DNA of 64,000 nt from Hylemonella sp. UBA6679 (GTDB lineage: Bacteria; Pseudomonadota; Gammaproteobacteria; Burkholderiales; Burkholderiaceae_C): assembly GCA_002454975.1 (NCBI GenBank), contig DKJZ01000013.1, positions 1 through 64,000 on the forward strand. The letters run 5' to 3'. Of this stretch, positions 1 through 8,580 are shown piece after piece. Below the pieces are notes generated by a model. That model did no database searches. It was not told the origin of the DNA and was given only the letters and a program-made list of their open reading frames with translations. The position numbers and the translations under genes were made by a program. Numbering within the stretch: position 1 is the first letter of the stretch; each line of letters starts with the position of its first letter.

Positions 1-1829
1 GGCTTGTCCACATCCGTCCCCCGCGCGCACGCGGTGTGGTACGCCAGCAGCTGCAAGGGCACCACGTGCAGGATGGGTGAGAGGGCGCCGTAGTGTTCGG
101 GCATGCGAATCACGTGCAAGCCTTCGCCGCTCTCAATGTGGCTGTCGGCATCGGCCAGCACATACAGCACGCCGCCACGGGCACGCACCTCGTGCAAGTT
201 GCTTTTGAGTTTTTCCAGCAGCGCATCATTCGGTGCCACGGCCACCACGGGCATGGCGCTGGTGACCAAGGCCAGGGGGCCATGTTTGAGCTCGCCTGCG
301 GGGTAGGCCTCAGCGTGGATGTAGCTGATTTCTTTGAGCTTGAGCGCGCCTTCCAAGGCAATGGGGTAGTGCAAACCACGGCCTAAAAACAGCGCGTTTT
401 CCATGCGCGCAAAGTCGTGCGCCCAGCTGATGATTTGCGGCTCCAGCGCCAACACCGCTTGCAGGGCCACGGGCAGGTGGCGCATGTCTTTGAGGTGCTG
501 TGCTTCTTGCGCGGCACCCAAGTGGCCGCGCTGTTTGGCCAAGGCCAAAGTGAGCAAAAACAAGCCCGCCAACTGCGTGCTGAAAGCTTTGGTGGAGGCC
601 ACACCAATTTCCACGCCCGCGCGGGTGATGTAGGCCAGCGTGCATTCACGCACCATGGCGCTGGTCGACACATTGCACACCGTCAAGGTATTGCTCATGC
701 CCAGGCTTTGCGCGTGGCGCAGTGCGGCCAAGGTGTCGGCTGTTTCGCCCGACTGGCTGATGGTGACCACCAGCGTGCGGGGGTTGGGCACCGAGTCGCG
801 GTAACGGTACTCGCTGGCCACCTCCACTTGCGTGGGGATTTTGGCCATGCTCTCAAGCCAATACTTGGCTGCACAACCGCTGTAGTAGCTGGTGCCGCAA
901 GCCAAAATCAACACCGAATCCACCTGTGCAAACACCTGCGCTGCGCTTTGCTCGCCCGAGGCCACAAACAACTCGGGCACGATGGCGTCCACGCCTTCAA
1001 GCGTGTCGGCAATGGCGCGCGGCTGCTCGAAAATTTCTTTTTGCATGTAGTGCTGGTAGGGGCCCAGCTCAGCCGCGCCGCTGTGCGCGTGCACGGTTTT
1101 CACCACCCGCGACACGGGCGCGTGGTGGCGGTCCACAATTTTGTAAGCACCCAAGGTGATGTCCACCACATCGCCCTCTTCGAGGTAAATGATCTGATCG
1201 GTCACGCCGGCCAAGGCCATGGCGTCGCTGGCTAAAAAGTGCTCTTTGCCGCCCTCGCCCACACCCATGATCAGTGGCGAGCCCAAGCGCGCGCCCACCA
1301 CGCGGTGCGGCTCGTCTTGGTGAAACACCGCAATTGAATACGCACCGTGGAGCTGCTGCACAGCCGCTTTGACGGTTTCAAACACATCGACTTGGTAGAG
1401 CGAATCCACCAGGTGGGCAATCACCTCGGTGTCGGTTTGGCTGGCAAACACATAGCCTTTGGCTTGCAAAGCAGCGCGCAGCTCGTCGTGGTTTTCAATG
1501 ATGCCGTTGTGCACCAGGGCCACACGGCCAGCGCGGCTCTCGGGCTGGGCGCCTGGGCCGTGGCTGAAGTGCGGGTGGGCGTTGTGCACGGCAGGGGCGC
1601 CATGCGTGGCCCAGCGGGTGTGGGCAATGCCGGTGCGGCCTTCTAAGTGCGTTTGCGCAACTTGCTCAGCCAGCTCTGACACACGCGAGGTGCTGCGCGC
1701 ACGCTGCAAGCCGCCGGTGTGCACCGCCACGCCGCAAGAGTCGTAGCCGCGGTACTCCAGGCGCTGCAGACCCTGCACCAAAACCGGAACGATGTTGCGC
1801 CAAGAAACCGCTGCGACGATGCCACACAT
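1..1829 (-). CDS. glmS: glutamine--fructose-6-phosphate aminotransferase (isomerizing), partial
   Basis: Makes glucosamine-6-phosphate from fructose-6-phosphate and glutamine, the first step towards UDP-GlcNAc for peptidoglycan and LPS. The start is ATG at 1829, preceded by AGGGAG eight bases upstream. The protein opens MCGIVAAVSWRNI, so the cysteine exposed after Met removal is the class II glutamine amidotransferase nucleophile. The visible end reads LLAYHTACARGTDVDKP, which normally leads into the terminal RNLAKSVTVE. The window edge therefore removes only about ten residues plus the stop. 609 complete codons are present. It lies downstream of glmU on the same strand, with a histidine kinase gene between them. 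Identity is certain from the N-terminus and the SIS-domain end. Confidence 0.97.
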   Translation of the reverse strand, partial: MCGIVAAVSWRNIVPVLVQGLQRLEYRGYDSCGVAVHTGGLQRARSTSRVSELAEQVAQTHLEGRTGIAHTRWATHGAPAVHNAHPHFSHGPGAQPESRAGRVALVHNGIIENHDELRAALQAKGYVFASQTDTEVIAHLVDSLYQVDVFETVKAAVQQLHGAYSIAVFHQDEPHRVVGARLGSPLIMGVGEGGKEHFLASDAMALAGVTDQIIYLEEGDVVDITLGAYKIVDRHHAPVSRVVKTVHAHSGAAELGPYQHYMQKEIFEQPRAIADTLEGVDAIVPELFVASGEQSAAQVFAQVDSVLILACGTSYYSGCAAKYWLESMAKIPTQVEVASEYRYRDSVPNPRTLVVTISQSGETADTLAALRHAQSLGMSNTLTVCNVSTSAMVRECTLAYITRAGVEIGVASTKAFSTQLAGLFLLTLALAKQRGHLGAAQEAQHLKDMRHLPVALQAVLALEPQIISWAHDFARMENALFLGRGLHYPIALEGALKLKEISYIHAEAYPAGELKHGPLALVTSAMPVVAVAPNDALLEKLKSNLHEVRARGGVLYVLADADSHIESGEGLHVIRMPEHYGALSPILHVVPLQLLAYHTACARGTDVDK

Positions 1830-1847
1830 AAAACACTCCCTGAAAAC

Positions 1848-2579
1848 TTATGAAATTGACGGCAAGCTGAAACCAAACCAGCTGCCCTGATCGGGCACAG
1901 AACGCGCTTGCACCTGCCCACCTTGGCGCTCTACCAGCTTGCGGGTGAGCGCCAGGCCCATGCCCAGGCTGTCATCGCCGGTGTGCAACTTTTGAAACAC
2001 CTTGAACAACTTGCCCTGCTGCGAGAGGGCAAAGCCCTGGCCGTTGTCTTGCACATAGCACCACACGCCGGTGTCATCTTGCAGCCAACCCAGCTCCAGA
2101 CGGGCCACATCGCGACATCGGGTGAACTTCAAGGCGTTGTGCAGCAAATGCACCCACACCTGGCGAACCATGCTGCTGTCGCCCACCAGCGCCGGGAAAT
2201 CGGTGGCAATCTGCCACTGCACCTCGCGGCCTTGCGTCAAATTGGCCAGCGACTGGCGTGCGTCGTCAATCAGGCAGTTCATGGCCAGTGTGCTGGGCTC
2301 AAAGGCCGCGCGGTCAATCTGCGCCAGGGCCATCAAGCCGTCCATTTGTTGGCCCATCTTGGCTGCCGCATCGGTGACCACATCGAGGTAGCCATTCACG
2401 TCGGGGCTCAGGTCGTCGCCAAGCTCTTCACGAACAATGCCTAAATAAGCTTTGATGTGACGCAAGTTAGCCTTGAGGTCGTGGGAGACCGTGTAGGCAA
2501 AGTCGCTCAGGCCACGCTGCGCCACCTCCAGCTGGCGCTCCAGCTCCTGCAGGCGTTGCACGTCGGCGGGATCTCGCAT
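1848..2579 (-). CDS. small soluble sensor histidine kinase
   Basis: Predicted 243-residue kinase with only a short N-terminal coiled coil (QRLQELERQLEVAQ), a HisKA domain and a HATPase domain. The phosphoacceptor is His33 in FAYTVSHDLKANLRHI, an H-box of the phytochrome-like type. The N-box (HLLHNALKF), G1 (DNGQGF), F-box (KVFQKL) and G2 (GMGLAL) are all recognisable, so the catalytic core looks intact. No transmembrane segment, PAS, GAF or receiver domain is visible, and no response regulator gene is adjacent. I chose ATG at 2579, just after the glmU stop (2585-2587); a TTG at 2612 would add 11 residues inside glmU. It sits between glmU and glmS on the same strand and may be co-transcribed with them. 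Signal and partner are unknown. Confidence 0.85.
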   Translation of the reverse strand: MRDPADVQRLQELERQLEVAQRGLSDFAYTVSHDLKANLRHIKAYLGIVREELGDDLSPDVNGYLDVVTDAAAKMGQQMDGLMALAQIDRAAFEPSTLAMNCLIDDARQSLANLTQGREVQWQIATDFPALVGDSSMVRQVWVHLLHNALKFTRCRDVARLELGWLQDDTGVWCYVQDNGQGFALSQQGKLFKVFQKLHTGDDSLGMGLALTRKLVERQGGQVQARSVPDQGSWFGFSLPSIS

Positions 2580-2584
2580 AGGGC

Positions 2585-4012
2585 TTATTTTTTCTTGACG
2601 GGGCGCTGCCAATTGCTTAGAGAGACCTGCTTGGCGCGCGCCACGGTCAAGGCGCCGGGCGCGGTGTTTTTGGTGATCACCGAGCCACCACCCACCGTGC
2701 CGCCTTCGCCAATGGTGACGGGGGCAATCAGCACGCAGTTCGAGCCGATGTGCACATCGGCACCAATCTCGGTGTGGTGCTTGTTGGCGCCATCGTAATT
2801 GGCGGTGATGCTGCCAGCGCCATAGTTAACGCGCTCGCCCAGCGTGGCGTCACCCACATAAGCCAAATGGTTGGCCTTGGCACCGTCTTTGAGGGTGGCG
2901 TTTTTGACTTCCACAAAGTTGCCAATGTGCACCTCTTTGCCCAGCACGGCACCAGGGCGCAAACGCGCAAAGGGGCCTATGAGGGCACCCGCGCCTACTT
3001 GCACGGGCTGTGCGCCGCCGTCAATGTGCGTGTAGGGGTGAATGACCGCACCAGCACCAATGTGGGCGTTGGCAATCACGCAATGGGCGCCAATTTTGAC
3101 GCCTTCGCACAAGGTCACCTGACCTTCAAACACGCAGTTGATGTCAATGTCCACATCTTGGTCGCAGCTAAGGGTGCCACGCACGTCCAGGCGGGCCGGG
3201 TCGGCCAAGCGCACACCCTGGTTCATGAGGGTGTGGGCCAGGCGCAATTGGTAGGCGCGCTCCAGCTCAGCGAGTTGCACCGGGCTGTTCACCCCGGCAA
3301 CCTGCACCGCATCTTGGGTTTTCACGGCCACCACCGGCACACCATCGGCCACGGCGAACTTCACCACGTCGGTGAGGTAGTACTCGGCTTGGGCGTTGTT
3401 GTTGTCCAGCCGGGCCAACCAAGGCTTGAGCAAGCGGGCCGGCACGGCCATGATGCCGCTGTAAATTTCTTTGATCTGGCGTTGCGCCTCGCTGGCGTCT
3501 TTGTGTTCCACGATGGCTTGCACGGTGTCGCCTTGGCGAACAATGCGCCCATAACCCGTTGGGTCGGGCATGTCCAGGGTGAGCAAGACGGGTTGCCGGC
3601 CGTCGCAGGCGGCGAGGAGTTGACGCAGGGTGTCGGCTTGGGTCAGGGGCACATCGCCAGAGAGCACCACCACCACCCCGTCATCGGGCAGGGCTGGCAC
3701 GGCTTGTTGCACCGCGTGGCCCGTGCCCAATTGCGGCTCCTGGCGCACAAAATCCAAACCCATGGAGGCGGCAGAAAAAGCGCGGACCGCGGTCTCTACT
3801 TGCGCGGCACCGTGGCCAGTGATCACCACCACGCGGCGCGCGCTGAGCTCGGCTGCGGTGTCCACCACATGCTGCAGCAAAGCCCGGCCCGCCAACCTGT
3901 GCAGCACCTTGGGCAATTTGCTCTTCATGCGGGTGCCCTTGCCAGCGGCCATGATGACCACATCAATCGGCAGGCCCCCCGCTTTGTGGGAAGATGGTGT
4001 AGTGATGTCCAT
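2585..4012 (-). CDS. glmU: bifunctional UDP-GlcNAc pyrophosphorylase / GlcN-1-P acetyltransferase
   Basis: Makes UDP-GlcNAc from glucosamine-1-phosphate in two steps, for cell-wall and LPS synthesis. The 475 residues carry the N-terminal nucleotidyltransferase signature MAAGKGTRMKSKLPKVLH at about 21-38. The C-terminal half is a left-handed beta-helix of hexapeptide repeats, with the acetyltransferase segment VNYGAGSITANYDG. The start is ATG at 4012, giving a short extension (MDITTPSSHKAGGLP) before the usual IDVVIMAAGKG. This ATG overlaps, within the palindrome CATG, an ATG of the divergent lipoprotein gene. It is followed on the same strand by the histidine kinase and glmS, so two of the three enzymes of the pathway are encoded together; glmM is not in view. 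Confidence 0.97.
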   Translation of the reverse strand: MDITTPSSHKAGGLPIDVVIMAAGKGTRMKSKLPKVLHRLAGRALLQHVVDTAAELSARRVVVITGHGAAQVETAVRAFSAASMGLDFVRQEPQLGTGHAVQQAVPALPDDGVVVVLSGDVPLTQADTLRQLLAACDGRQPVLLTLDMPDPTGYGRIVRQGDTVQAIVEHKDASEAQRQIKEIYSGIMAVPARLLKPWLARLDNNNAQAEYYLTDVVKFAVADGVPVVAVKTQDAVQVAGVNSPVQLAELERAYQLRLAHTLMNQGVRLADPARLDVRGTLSCDQDVDIDINCVFEGQVTLCEGVKIGAHCVIANAHIGAGAVIHPYTHIDGGAQPVQVGAGALIGPFARLRPGAVLGKEVHIGNFVEVKNATLKDGAKANHLAYVGDATLGERVNYGAGSITANYDGANKHHTEIGADVHIGSNCVLIAPVTIGEGGTVGGGSVITKNTAPGALTVARAKQVSLSNWQRPVKKK

Positions 4013-4886
4013 GTTCAGTCGAAATCGTCTCGCTCACATTATCTGCGCATTGTTTGTGCTGTTTCTGAGCGGCTGCAGCGCCGTCAAGGTGGCCTACAAC
4101 AACGCGCCCACGCTCACGTACTGGTGGATGGACACCGAGTTCAACTTCAACGACAGCCAAACGCAGTCGCTCAAAGACAAGCTCGCCGCCTTTCACCTCT
4201 GGCACCGCAAACAAGAGCTCCCGCAGTACCTGGAGACCTTGCGCCAGCTTCAGGCGCTCATGAACGGACCAGCCACCTCCGAGCAGGTCTGCGACATCTG
4301 GTCTCAAGCTTTTGAGCACGCGCAGCGCCTGGGGGAGGAAGCCGCCAAGCCCATGAGCAGCATCGTGGTGACCTTAACACCGAAGCAACTGGCTTATTTC
4401 GCGAAACAACGGGAAAAAAGCCTGCAAAAGTGGCGTGAAGAGTGGCTGGATGTGAGCCCCGAAGAGCGGCAAAAAAAGCGCCTCAAGCAAGTGCTGGACC
4501 GGGCTGAGTCACTTTATGGCCGCATTGACGAAGCGCAAACCAACGCCCTGCGCCAACGCGTGCAAACCAGCATTTACGACCCGCAGCGTAACGACCGCGA
4601 ACGTTTGCGCCGCAGCCAAGACATTTTGAGTGTGCTGCGCGAGCACAGCGGCGGCTCGGCAGACCGCTTGAGCCATGTGCAAGCGGAGTTGACGGCGCTC
4701 TCCAAGCGCAGCCTGCGCTCGCCCGATGCCAATTACCGCGCTTACGTGGACGAACTCACCCGCGAAAGTTGCACCAGCCTGGCCGAGCTGCACAACAGCA
4801 CCAGCGCTGCGCAACGCCGCAAAGCCCAGAAAAACCTGCAAGACTACGAGGGCGACCTGCGCCTGCTCATTGCTGCGCCCAATTAA
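4005..4886 (+). CDS. DUF6279 family lipoprotein
   Basis: A 293-residue predicted lipoprotein of unknown function. The N-terminus has a short basic region, a hydrophobic stretch (IICALFVLFLSGC) and a lipobox ending at the cysteine in LSGC. It is followed by the family-typical NNAPTLTYWWMD segment and a largely helical, charged body. Two Met codons compete: ATG 4005 (GGGAAG about 11 bases upstream) and ATG 4011, which overlaps the divergent glmU start. It converges on fthC, and a short degenerate 12-bp tandem repeat spans the junction. The family is common in Proteobacteria but has no established role; only outer-membrane attachment is suggested here. Confidence 0.85.
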   Translation: MSMFSRNRLAHIICALFVLFLSGCSAVKVAYNNAPTLTYWWMDTEFNFNDSQTQSLKDKLAAFHLWHRKQELPQYLETLRQLQALMNGPATSEQVCDIWSQAFEHAQRLGEEAAKPMSSIVVTLTPKQLAYFAKQREKSLQKWREEWLDVSPEERQKKRLKQVLDRAESLYGRIDEAQTNALRQRVQTSIYDPQRNDRERLRRSQDILSVLREHSGGSADRLSHVQAELTALSKRSLRSPDANYRAYVDELTRESCTSLAELHNSTSAAQRRKAQKNLQDYEGDLRLLIAAPN

Positions 4887-4932
4887 TGCTGGGACGAATG
4901 TTGGGACTAATGCGGGGATCAATGCTGGGGCT
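4885..4932. repeat. four degenerate 12-bp tandem units
   Basis: Four head-to-tail 12-mers: AATGCTGGGACG, AATGTTGGGACT, AATGCGGGGATC and AATGCTGGGGCT. The array begins within the stop codon of the DUF6279 gene and ends at the stop of the convergent fthC gene, so it fills the entire space between the two stops. No hairpin or T-tract is apparent. Confidence 0.8.
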
Positions 4933-5531
4933 TAAACCGGCCAAACCACCCCGTTGTCGTTGAGGATGGCGTCGAGCGGCTGGTCATGCGGCTCGGGCTC
5001 CAGGTCATCCACGTAGGCGTGGGTGTAGCCCAGCCCCACCGTGAAAGGCCGAGGCTGCAAGCTCGCCAAGGTGCGGTCGTAAAAACCACCGCCATAGCCC
5101 AGCCGGTAGCCGCCCGGGCCGTAGCCCACACAGGGCACAAACAAAAGCGTGGGCACAATGATTTCGGTGTCTTTGGGCTTGGGAATGCCGTAGGCGTCTT
5201 CTTCCATGGGGCAGCCGGGGTACCAGGCATGGAAAGTCAGGGTTTTGTGCACCTTGTCGATCACTGGCAGGCCAATGCGACGCGGCTCGGGCCGCTCGAT
5301 CAGCTCGCCGTCCTCTTTCCAGCGGTGCAAAGCGGGCAAGGGGTCAAACTCCCCCTTGATGGGCCAGTAAGCGCCAATCACGATGTCGCTGCGCCCCACC
5401 AGCCAAATGCGCATGACTTGCTGCAAAAGCGCCGCGCGCGCGGCACGGTCGGTCAGGTTTTGCCTTGCCTCGATCAATTGCTGACGAAGTTCTTTCTTGT
5501 ACAGCGCGTTTTTGTCCTGGGAAGTGCTCAT
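4932..5531 (-). CDS. fthC: 5-formyltetrahydrofolate cyclo-ligase
   Basis: Converts 5-formyl-THF to 5,10-methenyl-THF using ATP, returning a stored folate to the one-carbon pool. The 199 residues include the N-terminal KKELRQQLIEARQNL helix, the GAYWPIKGEFD substrate loop and the C-terminal nucleotide-binding GYGPGGYRLGYGGGFYDR, all typical of the YgfA/MTHFS family. I chose ATG at 5531 because AGGA lies six bases upstream; an upstream ATG at 5552 lacks this and would run into the divergent gene. Only nine bases separate this start from the start of the divergent transglycosylase. The C-terminus meets the 12-bp tandem repeats. Confidence 0.94.
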   Translation of the reverse strand: MSTSQDKNALYKKELRQQLIEARQNLTDRAARAALLQQVMRIWLVGRSDIVIGAYWPIKGEFDPLPALHRWKEDGELIERPEPRRIGLPVIDKVHKTLTFHAWYPGCPMEEDAYGIPKPKDTEIIVPTLLFVPCVGYGPGGYRLGYGGGFYDRTLASLQPRPFTVGLGYTHAYVDDLEPEPHDQPLDAILNDNGVVWPV

Positions 5532-5540
5532 AATTCCTGC

Positions 5541-7613
5541 ATGCAATTTCAAGTCATTTTGACATCAGTGGCCTTGCTCGCCGGCCTCATGTTGCCACAG
5601 GCCGCCACAGCCCGTAACGCGGACCGCGACGAGGTGCTCACCGAGATGAGCCAGGCCTACAAAAAAGGCGACCGCAAACGCCTGTCTGCCCTGCTGCCGC
5701 AGGCGCGCGGCCACGTGCTTGAGCCCTGGGCGGCTTATTGGGAGCTGACCAGCCGCCTCGACACCGCCAGCACCGCAGAAATTCAAGGGTTTTTGAGCCG
5801 TTACGCCGGCAGCTACCAAGAGGACCGCCTGCGCAACGACTGGCTGCTGCAACTGGGCCGCCGCCGTGACCTCGACACCTTGCTCACCGAGCTGCCCAAG
5901 TACCGCATGAACGACGACCGCGCCGTGCGCTGCTACGGCCTGCTGGCCGAGGCCACGCTCAAAGGCACCGACGTCTCCGCCCAGGTGGCCGAGCTGTGGC
6001 TGGCCACCAAAGAGGCCGACGATGCCTGCGCCGCTGCTGCCGAGCAGCAGTACCAAGCGGGCAAGCTCAAAGCTGCCGTGGTCTGGCAGCGCGCCCGCCT
6101 GGGGTTCGAGAACGACCGCGTGAGGGTGGCCACCCAGGCGGTCGACATCCTCAACCCCAAATGGGCCGAGCAAGTGGGTGCGGTGTACGCCAGCCCGGTG
6201 CGGTTTTTAGACGACAAGGTCACCGCCTTGCGCGTCAAAACCAAAGAGCTGGTGACCCTGGCCCTCATCCGCCTGGCCGCCACCGATGCCGCCGCGGCAG
6301 CTGACGAGCTCAACAAAATCCGCTGGCGCACCCAGCTCACCACCGAAGAACGCAGCTGGGTGTGGGGCGTGGTGGGCAAGCGCGCTGCGAGCCGCCTGCA
6401 AGACGGCGCCATCAACCATTTCAGCCACGCGCAAGACCAGCATTTGCATGGCGAACATCTGGTGTGGAAAACCCGTGCTGCCCTGCGTGCGGGCAGCTGG
6501 CAAGAGGCCTTGAACGCCATCAACGCCATGCCCGAGCCCATGCGCCAAGACAGCACCTGGGTGTACTGGCGTGCGCGCGCCCTGCTCGCCTTGGGTAGCG
6601 GCATGAGCGCAGGTGCCAGTCCGCCCAGCAAAGGCTTGGCCGCTGCCCAAATGCTCATGAGCGAAGCCCAAGCCGCCAGCCCCGCGCCTGGTGTGGGCGA
6701 CGTTGCGCTGGCGCGCCAGCTGCTTGAATCCATCGCCTCTAACAAAGGCTTTTACGAGCAACTGGCCCTCGAGGAACTCGGCCGCCCCATCACCTTGCCC
6801 GAGCAAGCCGCGCCTTTGAGCGCAGCTGAAAAAGAAGCTGCGCAACTCAACCCGGGCCTCAAGCGCGCGCTGTACGCCATTCACATGGGCTTGCGTGCCG
6901 AGGGCGTGCGTGAGTGGAACTACACCACCAATTTGCACACCCGCGGCGGCATGAGCGACCGCGAACTCTTGGCCGCTGCCCAACTGGCCTGCGACCAACA
7001 GGTGTGGGACCGCTGCATCAACACCAGCGAGCGCACCAAAAACGTGGTAGACATGGCCCAACGCTTTCCCACGCCGCACCGCCAAGAAGTGCTGCAACGC
7101 GCCTCGCGCATCGGCCTCGATCCGGCTTATGTGTACGGTCTGATTCGGCAAGAAAGCCGCTTCATCATGGACGCGCAGTCGCATGTGGGCGCAGCTGGGC
7201 TGATGCAGGTCATGCCCGCCACCGCCAAATGGACCGCCAAAAAAATTGGTCTGTCGGATTTCAAGCCGCACCAAATCACCGAGCGCGACACCAACATCGC
7301 CATTGGCACGGGCTACCTCAAGCTGGTGCTTGACTCGTTTGACGGCTCCATGCCCCTGGCTGCTGCGGCCTACAACGCAGGCCCGAGCCGCTCGCGCAAC
7401 TGGCGCGGACAAGACGGCAGCCCCACCATCGAGGCCGCCATTTGGGCCGAGAACGTCCCCTTCAACGAAACCCGCGATTACGTGAAAAAAGTGCTGGCCA
7501 ACACCACCAACTACGCAGCCCTGCTCAGCGGTAAACCCCAGTCGCTCAAAGCGCGCTTAGGCCTCGTTGGCCCGCTGCGCCAAGGCAAAGCAGCCGACGA
7601 AGACTTGCCCTGA
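5541..7613 (+). CDS. slt: soluble lytic murein transglycosylase (Slt70-like)
   Basis: Periplasmic enzyme that cleaves the MurNAc-GlcNAc bond of peptidoglycan, forming 1,6-anhydroMurNAc ends. The 690 residues start with a signal peptide (MQFQVILTSVALLAGLMLPQ then AATA), followed by a long alpha-helical superhelix. The C-terminal SLT domain has the catalytic glutamate in GLIRQESRF, the GAAGLMQVMPATAK motif and the AAYNAGPSRSRNWR motif, so it looks active. The length is typical for Slt70. The start is ATG at 5541; no strong Shine-Dalgarno is visible between it and the divergent fthC. The anhydro-muropeptides it releases would be recycled partly through AnmK, encoded at 61.5 kb. Confidence 0.94.
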   Translation: MQFQVILTSVALLAGLMLPQAATARNADRDEVLTEMSQAYKKGDRKRLSALLPQARGHVLEPWAAYWELTSRLDTASTAEIQGFLSRYAGSYQEDRLRNDWLLQLGRRRDLDTLLTELPKYRMNDDRAVRCYGLLAEATLKGTDVSAQVAELWLATKEADDACAAAAEQQYQAGKLKAAVVWQRARLGFENDRVRVATQAVDILNPKWAEQVGAVYASPVRFLDDKVTALRVKTKELVTLALIRLAATDAAAAADELNKIRWRTQLTTEERSWVWGVVGKRAASRLQDGAINHFSHAQDQHLHGEHLVWKTRAALRAGSWQEALNAINAMPEPMRQDSTWVYWRARALLALGSGMSAGASPPSKGLAAAQMLMSEAQAASPAPGVGDVALARQLLESIASNKGFYEQLALEELGRPITLPEQAAPLSAAEKEAAQLNPGLKRALYAIHMGLRAEGVREWNYTTNLHTRGGMSDRELLAAAQLACDQQVWDRCINTSERTKNVVDMAQRFPTPHRQEVLQRASRIGLDPAYVYGLIRQESRFIMDAQSHVGAAGLMQVMPATAKWTAKKIGLSDFKPHQITERDTNIAIGTGYLKLVLDSFDGSMPLAAAAYNAGPSRSRNWRGQDGSPTIEAAIWAENVPFNETRDYVKKVLANTTNYAALLSGKPQSLKARLGLVGPLRQGKAADEDLP

Positions 7614-7627
7614 CCCTGACACACACC

Positions 7628-8578
7628 ATGACAAAAATTCTGATTCTGGGCGGCAGCGGTTTTGTTGGCCGCCATGTTTGCGCCAAGCTGGCCAACATCG
7701 GCGCTTATGTGACGGTGCCCACCCGCCGGCGTGGCAACGCCCAAGCGTTGCAAACCCTGCCGCTGCTTGACGTCGTCGAGGCCGATGTGCATGACCCGGC
7801 CCAGCTCAAAGCGCTGGTGGCGGGGCACGATGCGGTGGTCAACCTCGTGGCCATTTTGCACGGCACACCCCAGGCCTTTGAGCGCACACACGTGACCCTC
7901 ATGCGTAACCTGATCGAGGCCTGCCAAAGCCAGGGTGTCAAGCGCGTGGTGCACGTCAGCGCCATGGGCGTGAGCGAGCCCGCCAGCGCTGCGCCGTCGA
8001 ACTACCTGCAAAGCAAAAGCGCGGGCGACGCGCTGCTGCGCGCCTCAGGGTTGGACTGGACCGTCCTTCGCCCCAGCGTGATTTTTGGCGCCGACGACAA
8101 GTTCCTCAACTTGTTTGCACGCCTGCAGCAAGTGGCACCCTTCATGCCCCTGGCCGGTGCCCACGCCAAGTTTCAGCCCGTGTGGGTGGAAGACGTGGCC
8201 CAGGCCGTGGTCAACGCCTTGCAGCATGGCCACACCAAGGGCAAAGTGTTTGAGGCTTGCGGGCCTGAGGTTTACACCCTGGCGCAACTGGTGCAACTGG
8301 CGGGCAACGCCAGCGGCATCCCGGGCGGGCGTACGGTCATGCCTTTGCCGCAGTGGGCTGGCCAACTCCAAGCCATGGTGATGGAGCACCTGCCCGGCGA
8401 GCCCTTGATGAGCCGCGACAACCTGGCCTCCATGCGGGTGGACAACGTGGCCACTGGCCTGCCAGGTTTGCAGGCTCTGGGCATCCAGGCCAGCGCACTG
8501 AGCGCGATTGCGCCCGGCTACCTGGGTCGCCACCACCCCCTGCGACGCAACGACGACTTGCGGGCCAACACGCGCTGA
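7628..8578 (+). CDS. NDUFA9-like NAD(P)-binding atypical SDR
   Basis: A 316-residue Rossmann-fold protein of the complex I NDUFA9 / NAD-dependent epimerase type. It opens KILILGGSGFVGRHV, with a dinucleotide-binding GGSGFVG. It keeps a YxxxK (YLQSKSAGD near residue 130) and the LDWTVLRPSVIFG segment usual for this group. Family members occur in many Burkholderiales genomes and are annotated as complex I NDUFA9 subunit family proteins, but a bacterial function is not settled. It lies 14 bases after slt and 2 bases before cca, so the three are probably one transcript. The exact substrate cannot be read from the sequence. Confidence 0.85.
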   Translation: MTKILILGGSGFVGRHVCAKLANIGAYVTVPTRRRGNAQALQTLPLLDVVEADVHDPAQLKALVAGHDAVVNLVAILHGTPQAFERTHVTLMRNLIEACQSQGVKRVVHVSAMGVSEPASAAPSNYLQSKSAGDALLRASGLDWTVLRPSVIFGADDKFLNLFARLQQVAPFMPLAGAHAKFQPVWVEDVAQAVVNALQHGHTKGKVFEACGPEVYTLAQLVQLAGNASGIPGGRTVMPLPQWAGQLQAMVMEHLPGEPLMSRDNLASMRVDNVATGLPGLQALGIQASALSAIAPGYLGRHHPLRRNDDLRANTR

Positions 8579-8580
8579 GC

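Noticed and set aside
2750..4315. A 521-codon open frame on the plus strand opposite glmU
   Set aside because: It mirrors glmU codons in a GC-rich genome, has a His/Gly/Val-rich composition, and no recognisable domain. The glmU frame on the other strand is unmistakable.
6207..7412. A 401-codon open frame opposite the lytic transglycosylase
   Set aside because: Shadow of the slt reading frame; no motif, no ribosome site, repetitive His/Ala/Gly composition.
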